Origin: Anagrus nilaparvatae
Taxonomy: Eukaryota; Arthropoda; Insecta; Hymenoptera; Mymaridae
Length of the DNA: 64,000 nucleotides
Assembly: GCA_022575985.1 (NCBI GenBank)
Contig: JAKSXM010000007.1
Coordinates: forward strand, 28,522,501 to 28,586,500
Direction: 5' to 3'
Below, piece after piece: positions 23,501 through 34,490 of this stretch (its first letter is position 1; the number at the start of each line of letters is the position of its first letter). The notes below the pieces were generated by a model. It was not told the origin of the DNA, ran no database searches, and was given only the letters and a program-made list of their open reading frames with translations. The position numbers and the translations under genes are program-made.

Positions 23501-26122
23501 CTTCTTTCTCTATTTGTATTAATGGGCTTTTTAAATATGGTTGCAACATTGGTTGAAGTTTGCATTGTACATCAACAATATTTAAAGTTTTTGCTGATGC
23601 TGATACAAAGCCTACCACTGCATGTCTGATCCATAAATTTGGATGTACCTATAATATTAATAATTTACATAAGTAAAAATAAATTTTAAAATATAAAAAA
23701 GATAATAGTTTTTATGTACCAAAAAAATAACTGTTTCTGATAACAATTGATATAGAGCTGTTTTATGTAAAAGACCTTGTTCGGTAAGCATTGCCATGGC
23801 ATTTATAGCTTTTGTTGTGACAAATTCCTCTGGATCAGTTAAACCTTGCTGCAATAATGGCATTAATATTGGACTGCAATGCCAACCAACATAAGCAGCT
23901 ACACTGACAATACATTCATAAAATGAGCCACGTAATTGTTTATCATCTTTATCATTTAAAAATGTTATGACATGGCTTAGAAGAACGTCGTTTGCTTTTT
24001 GTTTGCCGAAAAAGCCGCAAAGTTTATTCATACCATTTTCCATTAACGTTTGCTTAACTAAGTTTTGGTGATCAGTAAGTAATAATGATACTGCTTGATG
24101 AAACTGCAGAAAAAATGTTTATTATTTTTATTAGAATTTTAAAGTTTTATTTAATTTTACCATTTCATGTAAAATTTGTAATTCAACTTCATAATTTTTT
24201 TTTTCATAAGTTTCTCTTTTATATTTTTTATATAAATGTGAATTTTCTAAAAATCTCAAAGCAATATGAGCTAAATTTCCAATATTTTCTGCATAAGCTG
24301 CTCTAACAATAACAGCTTCATCCTGAGTTAAATGAAATAAGCCAGGTAATATATATTCTGGAAAAATATTTACATCAGATGGTGGAATATTTTTAACAAG
24401 CTGTAAACATTTTGTTAATGTGTGTACTGCTGATACTCTGACTCTTGGAGCTGGATCATGTACTAAATGAAACTACAATATTTTTTGTTAATTAAAGAGG
24501 CATTTAAATTTTTAATATACAACTTACAATGTATGGTAATATTCGGTCTAATATTATTTCATCTGATGTGTTTTCAGCTAACTCTATTAATATTTCTAGA
24601 CTTTTTAATTTTGATTGGGAATGGTGAAGTCCTCTTATACATGATGTAACAAGTTGAGTTATTATTACTAGTCCTTCTACACTTGTATTATTAGATTTAT
24701 TTTCTGCATTAAGTTTACCAAATTTTTCATTTTCTTCATCAATAGTTTTAGATTCAATTTCCATTTCTTTTATTTGTCCTTCATTTCTATTATAATCGTT
24801 ATTTCCATTTTTTAAATCTTCATCTTTTAACATGTTAATAATATTTCCTATGTCTTTTTTTAATCTATTAATTTTTTCATCTGGGGAAAGTAAAGGGGCA
24901 GCTGAAAATATTTGCATATACGACTGTAAAAACGAATAAAAGTACTCTGGAAAAATGGAACCTCTAGCTTGTGACAGATAAATTTCAGCTGTTTTTCTGT
25001 TACCAGGATTTTTGTCTATCATTGACTCTAAGATTTCACGTATTCCACTATCTTCGATTTTATCAAGATGTTTATTTGGAGTGTATTCATTGATTCTATA
25101 GCCTAATGAAAATAAAATATAATTGAATAAAATTATAATAGCTTAATATTGTCATAAGATTTTACCTAGTAATTGTGAAAAATCAAAAGGAGAATGGCCT
25201 TCATTGTACAATTCAGTCAAAGCACAACCTGCAGAAAAAATATCCATCATTGGAGTTAAGTCTCCAGTTTTTAGCTCTTGTTCAGGAAACAACGATGTGT
25301 TTGATATTTCTGATGTAAGTGTTTTAACAAATCTTTCTGGTGCTATGTAACATGTTCTAAAAATAACAATTTGATTAATATAAAAATATTTACAAATCTG
25401 TAAAATAATTTACCTCCTTCTAGAAGTATCAAAAAAATAAAAATAATCAGCTGGGTTATCTTCTGGCAAATAAGTTGGCTTGAAACTAGCAAAATCAGTC
25501 AATAAAACCCAATTCCAGCTAGTTATCATAATATTTTCCAATTTAATATCACCATGACATACACCAAATTTATGTGCTTGATGTAAAGCGTATAAAACTT
25601 GAAACGTTATCCATTTCTTTTCAATAGTTGAAAGAAAAGGTCTGGTACTTATTCTGTCATACAAAGAATACTTAACATACTGCCTCATAATAAAACCTGC
25701 CTTATCGGACAACTGAAAAATAAATATATTGTTTTGCAACATAATATATCAAAAATAAAACATTTAAAAACAATGAAAATTACAATCATTTTTTGAAAAG
25801 GCAAACAGTTAACAACAGAAGCAAGTTTTGAACGTATTTCTTCTAATTTATCTTTGTATGTTGATAAAGGTAACGTTGGATCATGGATGGCAAAAACTTT
25901 AACAACGATTAATCCTTCCTGAGATCGAGCTCTGGCCACTTTAAAGAATCTTGTACTTCCTAAACTGAATTTAAATATAATAAGGTAAAATTTATTATAT
26001 TTCTTGCAAAATAACAAAACTTTAAATTACCTAACGTCAAAAATAAGATCATTGTGATCTGTTAAATAGTGTTCAACTGGAAATATTTGACTTGGAGCAA
26101 TCCCAACTAACTGATTACCCAT
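20587..26122 (-). CDS. Vps15: PI3-kinase regulatory subunit 4 / VPS15 (complete, 15 exons, 1390 residues)
   Basis: Scaffold kinase-like subunit of the class III PI3-kinase (VPS34) complex, for autophagy and endosomal sorting. Exons (minus): 26122-26031, 25964-25784, 25712-25414, 25356-25166, 25102-24528, 24472-24161, 24103-23720, 23648-23325, 23259-22930, 22862-22709, 22644-22507, 22449-22257, 22188-21752, 21498-21168, 20818-20587. All are GT-AG and phase-consistent. M1-G2 ([20 protein letters not shown]) fits N-myristoylation. The kinase-like domain has HGDIKLEN at 144-151 and TDFAS at 163-167 instead of DFG, as in the family. The middle is alpha-helical HEAT-type ([19 protein letters not shown]). 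The C-terminal third is WD40 repeats ([25 protein letters not shown] at the end). Exon 10 needs the acceptor before CATAATTTT to keep phase 0. Confidence 0.96.
21554..21729. repeat. Two adjacent hairpins in a VPS15 intron
   Basis: Inside the 253-base intron between exons 13 and 14. Hairpin one (21554-21628) pairs tttacatatctagggcaaaa with its imperfect complement; its core is gggcaaaaaaagcc against ggcttttttgccc. Hairpin two (21644-21729) pairs gggacaaaatatggggttcg with cgaaaccaatattttatccc around a GC-rich loop (cgctcgctacgctccctcg). This looks like one or two very small MITEs. The flanking splice sites are intact. Confidence 0.65.
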
Positions 26123-26280
26123 GATGTCCTTTTTTAATAATTTTCTAATTTACAAAATCAAAATATAATAAGTGCATAGTTATTGAATTTTTGTTTTTAG
26201 TAAAAAAAATGTAAGAGATATAAATATATAAAGTAAGGTTAACTTATCAAAAGTTAACTTTATCAGCTGTCCGCGATTAC

Positions 26281-26986
26281 AGGCACGTATCCAGAAAATT
26301 TTTCAGGAGGGGCTAAAAAATTTCGAAGGGGGCCAGAACCTATAAGGTACAGACATAAAGTGCTTTGCATCCGATGCAATGACATTAGCGTAAGCGCAGT
26401 GAGGTAATTTTCAAATAAATTACGTGGTGGGATAAGTATTTTTTTTTAAAATGCCCAAAAAACTTATCCCACTACGTAATTTATTTGAAAATTACCTCAC
26501 TGCGCTTGCGCTAATGTCATTGCATCGGATGCAAAGCACTTTATGTCTGTACCTATAATAATATATTCAAATCGATGGTTTATCTTCCTAGACTTAATTA
26601 ATTTTTTTAAATATGTGTGCTTTGACTATATTCAGTGATCCAGCCCTTCACCACTCCAAAGAGCTGGGATTTGGGAAACGGGAATTTTTATAACTTTAGA
26701 AAATCTGTAAAAATTTTGCATAAAATATAATAATTAACATTAAAAACCATTTTTTATAATTATAATAACTATTTAAAATATCTATTTTAACAACTATTTT
26801 AACAATTTAAATTTTAAAAAATTGTCTGATATTGTTTGTTTTCAATTCAAGCCAGACCTATAAACCTAGTTATAAAAAATCACCATTTTACAGCTACAAT
26901 TTTTTTTATTGAGCAGTTGCTATTTTTTCAAAAATTGTTTATTTTGGGGGGGCCGGTTCCTTGGCCCCCCCTCAGGATACGTGCCT
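26281..26986. mobile_element. MITE upstream of VPS15, itself interrupted
   Basis: Inverted ends AGGCACGTATCC and GGATACGTGCCT. Next to them are matching G-rich and C-rich tracts: aggaggggct with gaagggggcc on the left, ggccccccctc on the right. No clear target duplication was found. It lies in the 1.74-kb space between the divergent VPS15 and unc-76 genes and is split by the 208-bp hairpin at 26346-26553. Confidence 0.65.
26346..26553. mobile_element. 208-bp near-perfect hairpin MITE with TATAA target duplication
   Basis: Arms of about 90 bases (ggtacagacataaagtgctt and complement) are nearly identical and separated by a short AT loop. The direct repeat TATAA flanks it (26341-26345 and 26554-26558). 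It is nested in the older MITE at 26281-26986, so it is the younger insertion. Confidence 0.82.
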
Positions 26987-27479
26987 ATATAAATATATTA
27001 TGATTTTGATATGGATGTAAATATTTATAAATACATATATTACGTATATATATGGTATTTTTGCCAAAAACTTGAAAAAATTTCAATTTGTTAAAATTTG
27101 TTTTAAAGAATAAAGTATTTTTTTACTGTTTTTACGATTTAAAATAAAATGAGCCATATAAAAATATTAAAAAATGTGTTTATTTTGTAACATGATTGCA
27201 AAAAATTTACTGTCATTATTATCATACTTTTTATAAGCTCCAAATATGAATTTCTATAAGAGACTACCTATTTTAAATGTTAAAACAGTCTCTGGTTTAA
27301 ATATAATTTTCCAGTTTTATTCACTTCTCTGCTTAAAATTTTCAAATCTGTTAAAATAAAAAAAAAGGGTAATTTAAATAATAATTTAATTTAAAAAATA
27401 GTTGTAGCAACTATTTAGCCAGTATATATTATGAAATTCAGTTAGTTATTATTTTTTAAACAATTATTTTTTTTTAAAT
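26987..27479. other. AT-rich upstream spacer
   Basis: No coding pattern. Contains atatata runs (27030-27060) and no recognised repeat. Confidence 0.45.
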
Positions 27480-27862
27480 TGCAAATATTCCCCACACATA
27501 AATGCGTTTATATGAATGCATATGTGTGTGTAGTGATATAGGGATATGCATACAGAATACAGAGATTGTGTGTAGTGTAGGAACTCTGAAAGGGTGGGAC
27601 TGGGAGAGAGAAGAAGCGCAAAGCCAAAGAGAGATTCTGCATTTCACAATATATAAAACTAAACGCATAATTAAAATATTTTTTTATTTAAAAAACGGAT
27701 GTAATAATAAAAATTAAATACTTAGATTAACGCAAGTCAGTTTTATTTAATCTTTATTTCTGTGAATGATTCGTTCATAATTTATTGTTTAAAACGAATT
27801 TGTGCTTTTTAAAATTTTCGTGTTTTGTGCTAAAAAGGAGTAAAAAATAAATATCAAAGGTT
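27480..27862 (+). promoter_or_regulatory. Candidate promoter and 5' UTR of unc-76
   Basis: A short purine-rich and relatively GC-rich patch (27580-27640, including gggactgggagagagaagaa) stands out from the AT-rich surroundings 220-280 bases before the start codon. GAGA-type repeats are common in insect promoters. The transcription start is not determined. Confidence 0.4.
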
Positions 27863-29047
27863 ATGAAGGACATGGCGACAAAAATTGCAGAATTAAAATT
27901 TGAAGCTCCTTTGGCATGCTTCGAAGAAGAAGATTCAACAACAATGGCAACAACAACAGCTACAACAATAAAAAATGATAATCTTACTACTGAACATTTA
28001 TTTAATGTGAATATTGATGAAGATGTGTTGGTAAATCGTAATAACGTCACTGCAACATCTATAAACAATGATGTTTCTGATAATTTACAAGAAGGTGCAT
28101 TCAGTCCCTTCAGTGGAAGTCTTGAAGATTTAGTTAATACATTCGACGAAAAAATTACGTCTTGTTTTAAAGATTATGGGACTAATGTCGAAAGTCTTGC
28201 TCCGGTACAAGTACGTACTCAAGAAGAAATAATGAATGAATGTCAAATGTGGTGGACAATAACTGGTACATTTGGAAACATTTTACCAATTGACTGGGGT
28301 AAATCATATACAAGAAAAATGCATGTGCCTGCTTTAAATTTAAATGAATCAATAAATTCGACAAATAACCTAGGATTTGAAGATTTAAGTAGTGAAGATG
28401 AAGCTGTTGCTTCAGATTTGGATATGCATGCTTTAATTTTATCCAGTCAATCTGATAATAGCATGGATGAACCTGTGAAAACAGCCGACGAGGTTTTAAA
28501 AGAAATAGACGATATAATGCAAGAAAGTCCCTTATCCGAGGTATCATCAAATGTTGAATTTTATGAAAATAATGAAGCCATTGAAAGAAGTAAAGAAGTT
28601 TTGTCATCACCATTACACGAAAAAAGATTACAACAGTATACTTTAAAACAACTTAGTGATCTTTATACTGAAATGGATTCATTAATATCTGCATTGAGCG
28701 AAACGTTAATTAATGAATTAGCTTTAAGAGATGAACTAGAATATGAAAAAGAATTAAAAAATCAATTTATATCATTACTTTTAGCTGTACAAAATCGAAG
28801 AAGACAGCATCATGTAGCAAAGAAAAGAAATCAACTGCAAAGCGTAACTAGTCCATTACCACAACGCAAACCTTTGGAAGACTCTAAATATTTGACAACT
28901 GTCATTCCTTACCACATGGACAATGGTATGTTAGATAATCAATCTCTACAAGTCCTAATTAAAATTCTAAAAGCCATAAATGATGATAGCCCAGCAGTTC
29001 CAGCATTACTTACCGATTATATTTTAAAGGTTTTATGTCCAACTTAA
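27863..29047 (+). CDS. Unc-76: Fasciculation and elongation protein zeta (FEZ / unc-76), intronless CDS
   Basis: Kinesin-1 adaptor needed for axonal transport and axon bundling in model animals. The single ORF encodes 394 residues, about the length of FEZ1. The N-terminal half is acidic and Asn/Ser/Thr-rich. The family core is visible: LVNTFDEKITSCFKDYGT, then APVQVRTQEEIMNECQMWW and TITGTFGNILPIDWGKSYTR. The C-terminal third has a coiled coil (LKQLSDLYTEMDSLISALSE, LRDELEYEKELKNQF), then basic NRRRQHHVAKKR and a conserved end LQVLIKILKAINDD. The start MKDMATKIAELKFEAPL has a second Met at codon 4. No intron interrupts the coding sequence, unlike the four neighbouring genes. Confidence 0.94.
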   Translation: MKDMATKIAELKFEAPLACFEEEDSTTMATTTATTIKNDNLTTEHLFNVNIDEDVLVNRNNVTATSINNDVSDNLQEGAFSPFSGSLEDLVNTFDEKITSCFKDYGTNVESLAPVQVRTQEEIMNECQMWWTITGTFGNILPIDWGKSYTRKMHVPALNLNESINSTNNLGFEDLSSEDEAVASDLDMHALILSSQSDNSMDEPVKTADEVLKEIDDIMQESPLSEVSSNVEFYENNEAIERSKEVLSSPLHEKRLQQYTLKQLSDLYTEMDSLISALSETLINELALRDELEYEKELKNQFISLLLAVQNRRRQHHVAKKRNQLQSVTSPLPQRKPLEDSKYLTTVIPYHMDNGMLDNQSLQVLIKILKAINDDSPAVPALLTDYILKVLCPT

Positions 29048-30168
29048 GTTTTATTTTTTGTAAAAGAAATTAATTTATGTTACATTATGTTGATTATTGC
29101 CAAATTTTCAAAATTTTGGTTGCTTGCTTGAAATTATTTAGTGATATTAATAATAATTTTCGTGTCATTATTTAATATATTCTGTAATTTAATTTACAGA
29201 ATATAATTACCTAGTGTATCATCTAGTCTTTTTTTATATTTTATAAATATATATATATATATATTATTATTATTATAATTATTATTACTTATTAGTTGAA
29301 AGAGGATATATATATTTTAAGACTAATAATATTTAAAAATTTAAAAAAAGTTTTATTCTAAAAATGCTTTTAATGCAGTATTAACTTTATGATCTAACTG
29401 GATCATCTGATCTTTCTGCCATTTATTAAAAAGACTATACTTTATCTGCTTATATTATTATATAAATGAGGCTATATTCTTGTTCTTGTTATAGTAAGGC
29501 TATGAAACTCAAATCACGCTTTATAAATTAATGTTATATTACGATTTAGGTATATAAGTTTTATTATAATGAACCTTTCAAATGCTATACAAATATTTTT
29601 TTAAAGTGATATGCAAAATCATTTAAAATTAATTTTTAACATAATCAAACTATAACATTCATTTACCTCAAAAATGTTAAATTTTAAGTTTACTATAATA
29701 TACTCTTTGATATTTATTATATCATATTTAATTTATGCACAAATTCACAAATGCACTTAAACATATATTTGTAATGATGAGAAATAAAAAAAAAAAAATG
29801 AGGTATGGAATTTTTTAGAATTATTAGTGTATACTTTCCATAGCTCATCTTCAACAAAAAAAAAATGTATGTATTATTGAATATTTTTTTTGTTGAAAAA
29901 TGTAACCAAAAATATGTTAATAAATTTAAAAAAAAAATAACATTTAATTGTTTTTGTTTTTATTGTTTTGTTTATTTGGTTAAAAAATACCTAGTATTTC
30001 TTTATATGCTCAGGCAAATAAAAAAAATTTTATAATTTTTTATTGCAACACGATGTTGAAAAAAAAAAGCTGATTGGAAATTTTTTTTTATGCCCAATCA
30101 AGGCTTTACTTTCGAAAATCTCAGTTATTATATGTTTATTCTAAAATTATCTATATATTTTTTTTCTT
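29048..30168. other. unc-76 3' UTR and AT-rich spacer
   Basis: Contains an atatatat run near 29250, tta and att trinucleotide runs at about 29263-29290, and several AATAAA-like sites. No other gene is recognised. Confidence 0.5.
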
Positions 30169-31627
30169 GTCAGCGGCCAGAAAGCACGTATTTCCCGGCC
30201 GCTGCACGACCGGAAAAGACGCGTTTTCTCGCCACTGACGAAGAAAAATCGTATACGACCCTTATCCATAAATAAAGAATGGCCCAAATCGCAGTTTACC
30301 AACCTCGGCTTCGCCTCGGATGGTAATTTACGTGCGATTTGGACCATTCTTTACTTTTCTGCACACGGGATCGTAATATGCTATTCTTGCTCCAAATTTT
30401 TAGAAATATCTATTTGTATTGCAAGGGACGAAAGAGAATTATATTAGACGAGTTGACGGCGGGATGGGTCGAGAGGTAAACTGACAAAGATGGCACGAGC
30501 CGTAGGCGAGTGAAAGAAGAAAGAGAAACTGACGGAAATTAAAATAGCGACCCAAATTACTCAGCCTTAAATAGGTATATAGTTTATATTACCAAAAAAT
30601 TCAAGTGTCCGAGAACTGTCGGTTGGGCATTAATATAGGTTTGGGTAAAAGGGTTATAAACCCATTTTTTATAAAAAAATGTAATTTTTTATTGTGAAGT
30701 TAAATTCATTTTCTGTAAATAAATTGGTATAACATTTATTATATCACACCCAACTTAAAACTTAAGGCATTTCATTGACCTGCAGCAAAAAGAATTTCTA
30801 CCTGCTGCTAACAGATTTTTTCAAAAGTGTTGAAAATTATTTTAGTGTTCAAGTTTTCCTTATACGGTAAAATTTATTAAAGACCTCTTTGATATACAGT
30901 TGCATAACATATTATTTTTGTGCTTTTATTCTCATTTAGAACTATTTTTTTACATCCCCGTATATTTTTATGATATTCCCCTTTATCAGAAAATTTTGCT
31001 TCTGTAATAGATCACCTTAGGCTTGACACACTCCCTAGTCTTTATGAACATAATATTTCGAATTAATTTTTTATATAAATGGGATCTATAAGCTTCAAAA
31101 ACTTTCTGCAAGCTTCAAGTTTCCAAAAACTTATTACTCGTCTCTTTTCATTGAATAGTTTATGAGATATCGCTTTTCAAAGATAATGATTAAAATTGAT
31201 TTTTTTTCAAAAACTTGAAAATTAGGACTCTGGCTTTAAATTATCACATCTGTTAAAAAAAAAACAAAAAACACGAGTAAAAAAATTTTGAAAACTTGAA
31301 GCTTGTAGAAAATATTTGAGGTCTATAAGACAAATTTTCATGAAAAATTAGAATTTTGGCAGCAGCATAAACTACTTTTAAGCGCTCAAACCCACAGAGT
31401 ATATTAGGGTTTTTCTTGTTTCCCAAATTGATCGTAGAGGAAAATACCGGCCTAAAATAGTATATTACGACCCATGGCCAGAAAAATAAAGAATGGCCCA
31501 AATCGCACGATGGTAAACTGCGATTTAGGGCATTCTTTTTTTATGGCCCAGGGTCGTATACGATTTTTCTGCATCAGTGGCGAGAAAACACGTCTTAGCC
31601 GGAAATACGTGCTTTCTGGCCGCTGAC
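30169..31627. mobile_element. 1.46-kb inverted-repeat element with GC-rich ends
   Basis: Ends GTCAGCGGCCAGAAAGCACG (left) and its complement at 31608-31627. Arms of about 215 bp include cgtatacgaccctt and aaagaatggcccaaatcgca. The arms contain their own smaller inverted motif around cctcggcttcgcctcgg. The interior (31080-31360) carries a module (acttgaagcttg...gag) shared with the 56479-57520 element. ORFs here are mirror images on the two arms. No target duplication was resolved. Confidence 0.78.
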
Positions 31628-32139
31628 CAGAAAATAATATTTCAGATAATAAAACCTTGAGTAAAACTATTTTCTAAAAACAATTTTTTACTTATAGGTT
31701 AATGCAAAGTACCGATTTGCAAATAAAAATCGGTAAAAGTCAGAAAAAAGGTTTTAAAAACTTTGTAGCAAACTTTAAAAAACCTTGCTACAAAAATTTT
31801 ATTCGAAAAACACTGCAATATAGAAATTAATTATTGACTATATTTAAAAATAAATTCAAACGATACTTCCAAGATCGCGAAATAAAAATTAACAAAAAAT
31901 CACTGCTGTGCCTGTAGACACTCTTAGACTCATAAAAATTTATTTTTAATGCAAAAAAAAAAATGATTATGATAAAACAATTAAAATAATACTACTAATA
32001 ATATATTGTACCAATGTGAACGGCCCTTTTCTGGTAAATTTCAACTATAATTTGATTACTTCAAAATCAATCTCTGGGAACAAGCACAAATAAAAATTAA
32101 TTATCCTATATTTTTCTAGACATCCGTCATATGACAAAT
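31628..32139. other. AT-rich spacer, no gene seen
   Basis: No coding or structural pattern recognised. Confidence 0.4.
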
Positions 32140-32336
32140 GTTTACTAGATGTTAAGTTTCTAAACCCAAACCATTTTGATTCCCTAAACGCATATTATTC
32201 TAGGCACCTAAATCAAAAATATTCCATGTCCCTAAACTCAGATTTTTCAAAGTCCCTTAAACCGGACGAATTTGACCCCCCTTGATTTTCAAGCTTTAAG
32301 ATACCCCCTCCCTATAAACATGTTCCATGTTAATAT
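32140..32336 (+). repeat. ACATGTTCCATG repeat family, copy 1 (partial)
   Basis: Shares the order taaacccaaacc-ttttgattccctaaa, tattattcta, gaatttgacccccc, ttcaagctt and ataccccctccctataaa, then acatgttccatg, with copies at 34101-34490 and 44602-45110. The left end with accggtttgtgt is missing. Confidence 0.7.
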
Positions 32337-32375
32337 GCACATATTTAAATGTAATTTTGCCTGCACGTGCATTTT

Positions 32376-32425
32376 ATTTATCCATGATTCTAAAAATTTT
32401 ATTTATCCATGATTCTAAAAATTTT
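32376..32425. repeat. 25-bp tandem duplication
   Basis: Two identical adjacent copies of a 25-base sequence starting atttatccatgattctaaaa. Confidence 0.85.
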
Positions 32426-32750
32426 AGCATTTTTTGGCCAAAAAACGGTTTTGGACTCAAGGTTTGAAAACTCTCAATGTTGCAAATAGTTGAAATATTA
32501 TAAATATAAAATAACATAATTTCCCATCAGGCGTATAAAATATATATATAAATCCAAAAATCGCAACTTTTTAATTTTTTCGAAAATAATGGTTCTCGTA
32601 TTTTGAATTGAAACATTTGAATTAAATCATTTAAATATGAGCATGTTTTGATTTATATAAATAGTAAGGATCTCTAAAAACTCATTCCATCATAAATTTG
32701 AGCCATTCCATCACTTGTCAATTCAGTGGGATTCGCATTAAAAAAATACT

Positions 32751-33131
32751 AAATTAATTTTGATGAAGTTTATTAAAAATAAACAACGATCTATATGGAA
32801 CAAATAAACATGATAACTTTTTTCATTATCTTTGTCTGTGTGTCTGAGGACTGAGCCTCTCTTTGTCACACAGAATAATTTTTTGAAGAAAGTTATATGA
32901 TGTTAATTTTTAGATGGAAAAAAATTTTTTTATTAAAAAATGAAAAATCTGAAAGTATTTTTTTCCATCTAAAAATTAACATCATATAACTTTCTTCAAA
33001 AAATTATTCTGTGTGACAAAGAGAGGCTCAGTCCTCAGACACACAGACAAAGATAATGAAAAAAGTTATCATGTTTATTTGTTCCATATAGATCGTTGTT
33101 TATTTTTAATAAACTTCATCAAAATTAATTT
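32751..33131. repeat. 381-bp near-perfect hairpin
   Basis: Two arms of about 175 bases are exact or almost exact complements (aaattaattttgatgaag... against ...cttcatcaaaattaattt) around a short AT loop near 32941. The arms include ctgtgtgtctgaggactgag. The ORF at 33013-33243 starts in the right arm and is not supported. Confidence 0.88.
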
Positions 33132-34100
33132 AATTAATTTGGAACGTAAAACAGTATTTATACTGTTTTTTTGTGAATATAAAAAAATACTAAATTTAAA
33201 ATTATATTCCTTGTACAGTAAAAATTCTGCATTATTCCAGTAATTATTAATTTATATTATAGTTTTAATACTTTGAAGTTCAAGCAATTTTTACTGTATA
33301 ATAAATATTACAATAAAGTTAACCATAGTTACCGATTACTAATACAAAACAGTAATTTTTACTAGAATGTAAAGTAATATTTATATGTTAGTTTTCTCAG
33401 TATAGGAACGACGGCGACGTCTGTCAATTCAATATTCTTGTGAAATATGAAAGTGAAAAATATAATACCATGATACTCATTGAGAAAATAGTTAGTTACG
33501 ATTTTCGCCATGGAAAAGCAGGCTTGGCGATCAACGAAATGCGCAATTTTCGGATGGGCAAATAAAAAAATAGGTATCTGCAAAATTAAAAAATTTATCT
33601 CTAAACAGTCAAAAAAAGATGCATCATTCGTATAAAATGCGAAAATAAATAGAATAGATATGAATAAGAGTAAATATTAATCTTCACAATTTGCATTTCG
33701 GTTTTTGCATGTTTTTAATATGTATATGTAGGCCGTTCATTTATTATTCATAAGCGTTGATAACAATTTGTGTTAATTTTTCAAATTCAGAAAATCTGAA
33801 ATCGAAGCTTGAATCTTAAGAATTAAGAGTTTAAACTACCATTAAAAAATAACTAAATCAAAAGTCGGAAAGTACTAAGTAGAATTCTTAAAATATCCGA
33901 ATAAGTATTATGTTTCATGAACCAAATATTATTTAATTTTAAGAAATTACAAAGCCCTTTTCTGAATTTGAAGATGTCCCTTTCAATGCAAAACTATAAA
34001 ATATTAAGCTTTATAAGCAAATTCAGAAAAATGACTTAAAAAAAATAAAAATTTCCATTTGGTACTTAATTCTTTTTGTGATACGCTCTTCTCAAAAAAC
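33132..34100. other. AT-rich spacer, no gene seen
   Basis: No recognisable coding pattern. The ORF at 33362-33583 (-) has no domain and no support beyond being open. Confidence 0.4.
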
Positions 34101-34490
34101 TTATAACCGGTTTGTGTAAACACAACCTAAATGCATGGAACATGTTTACTTCCAGCTGTGGACTAGTTATAATACAAATGTTACTCAACATTACAATACA
34201 ATTTTCTAATTTAATAATTTGTAATTATCTCCTTACTCGCTGTTAAGATTCTAAACCCAAACTATTTTGATTACCTAAACCTGAATTATTCCAAGTCCCT
34301 AAATCAATATTATTCTAAGTCCATTCACCTGTATTATCCTAAGCCCTTAAGCCCAGATTTTTCAAAATCTCCTAATTATTCTAAGTCTCATTTGACCCCC
34401 CCCTTAAATAGGACAAATTTGACCCCCCCCCCTTAATTTTCAAGTTTGAAGTACCCCCTCCATATAAACATGTTCCATGTTAATACTGAC
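34101..34490 (+). repeat. ACATGTTCCATG repeat family, copy 2 (most complete)
   Basis: Runs from ttataaccggtttgtgtaaa to aaacatgttccatgttaat. Near each end is an inverted CATGGAACATG / ACATGTTCCATG pair. The interior has repeated aagtcccta-type phrases and two C runs (gacccccccc). Confidence 0.72.

Noticed and set aside
28182..28613. 143-codon antisense ORF
   Set aside because: It is the shadow of unc-76 on the opposite strand.
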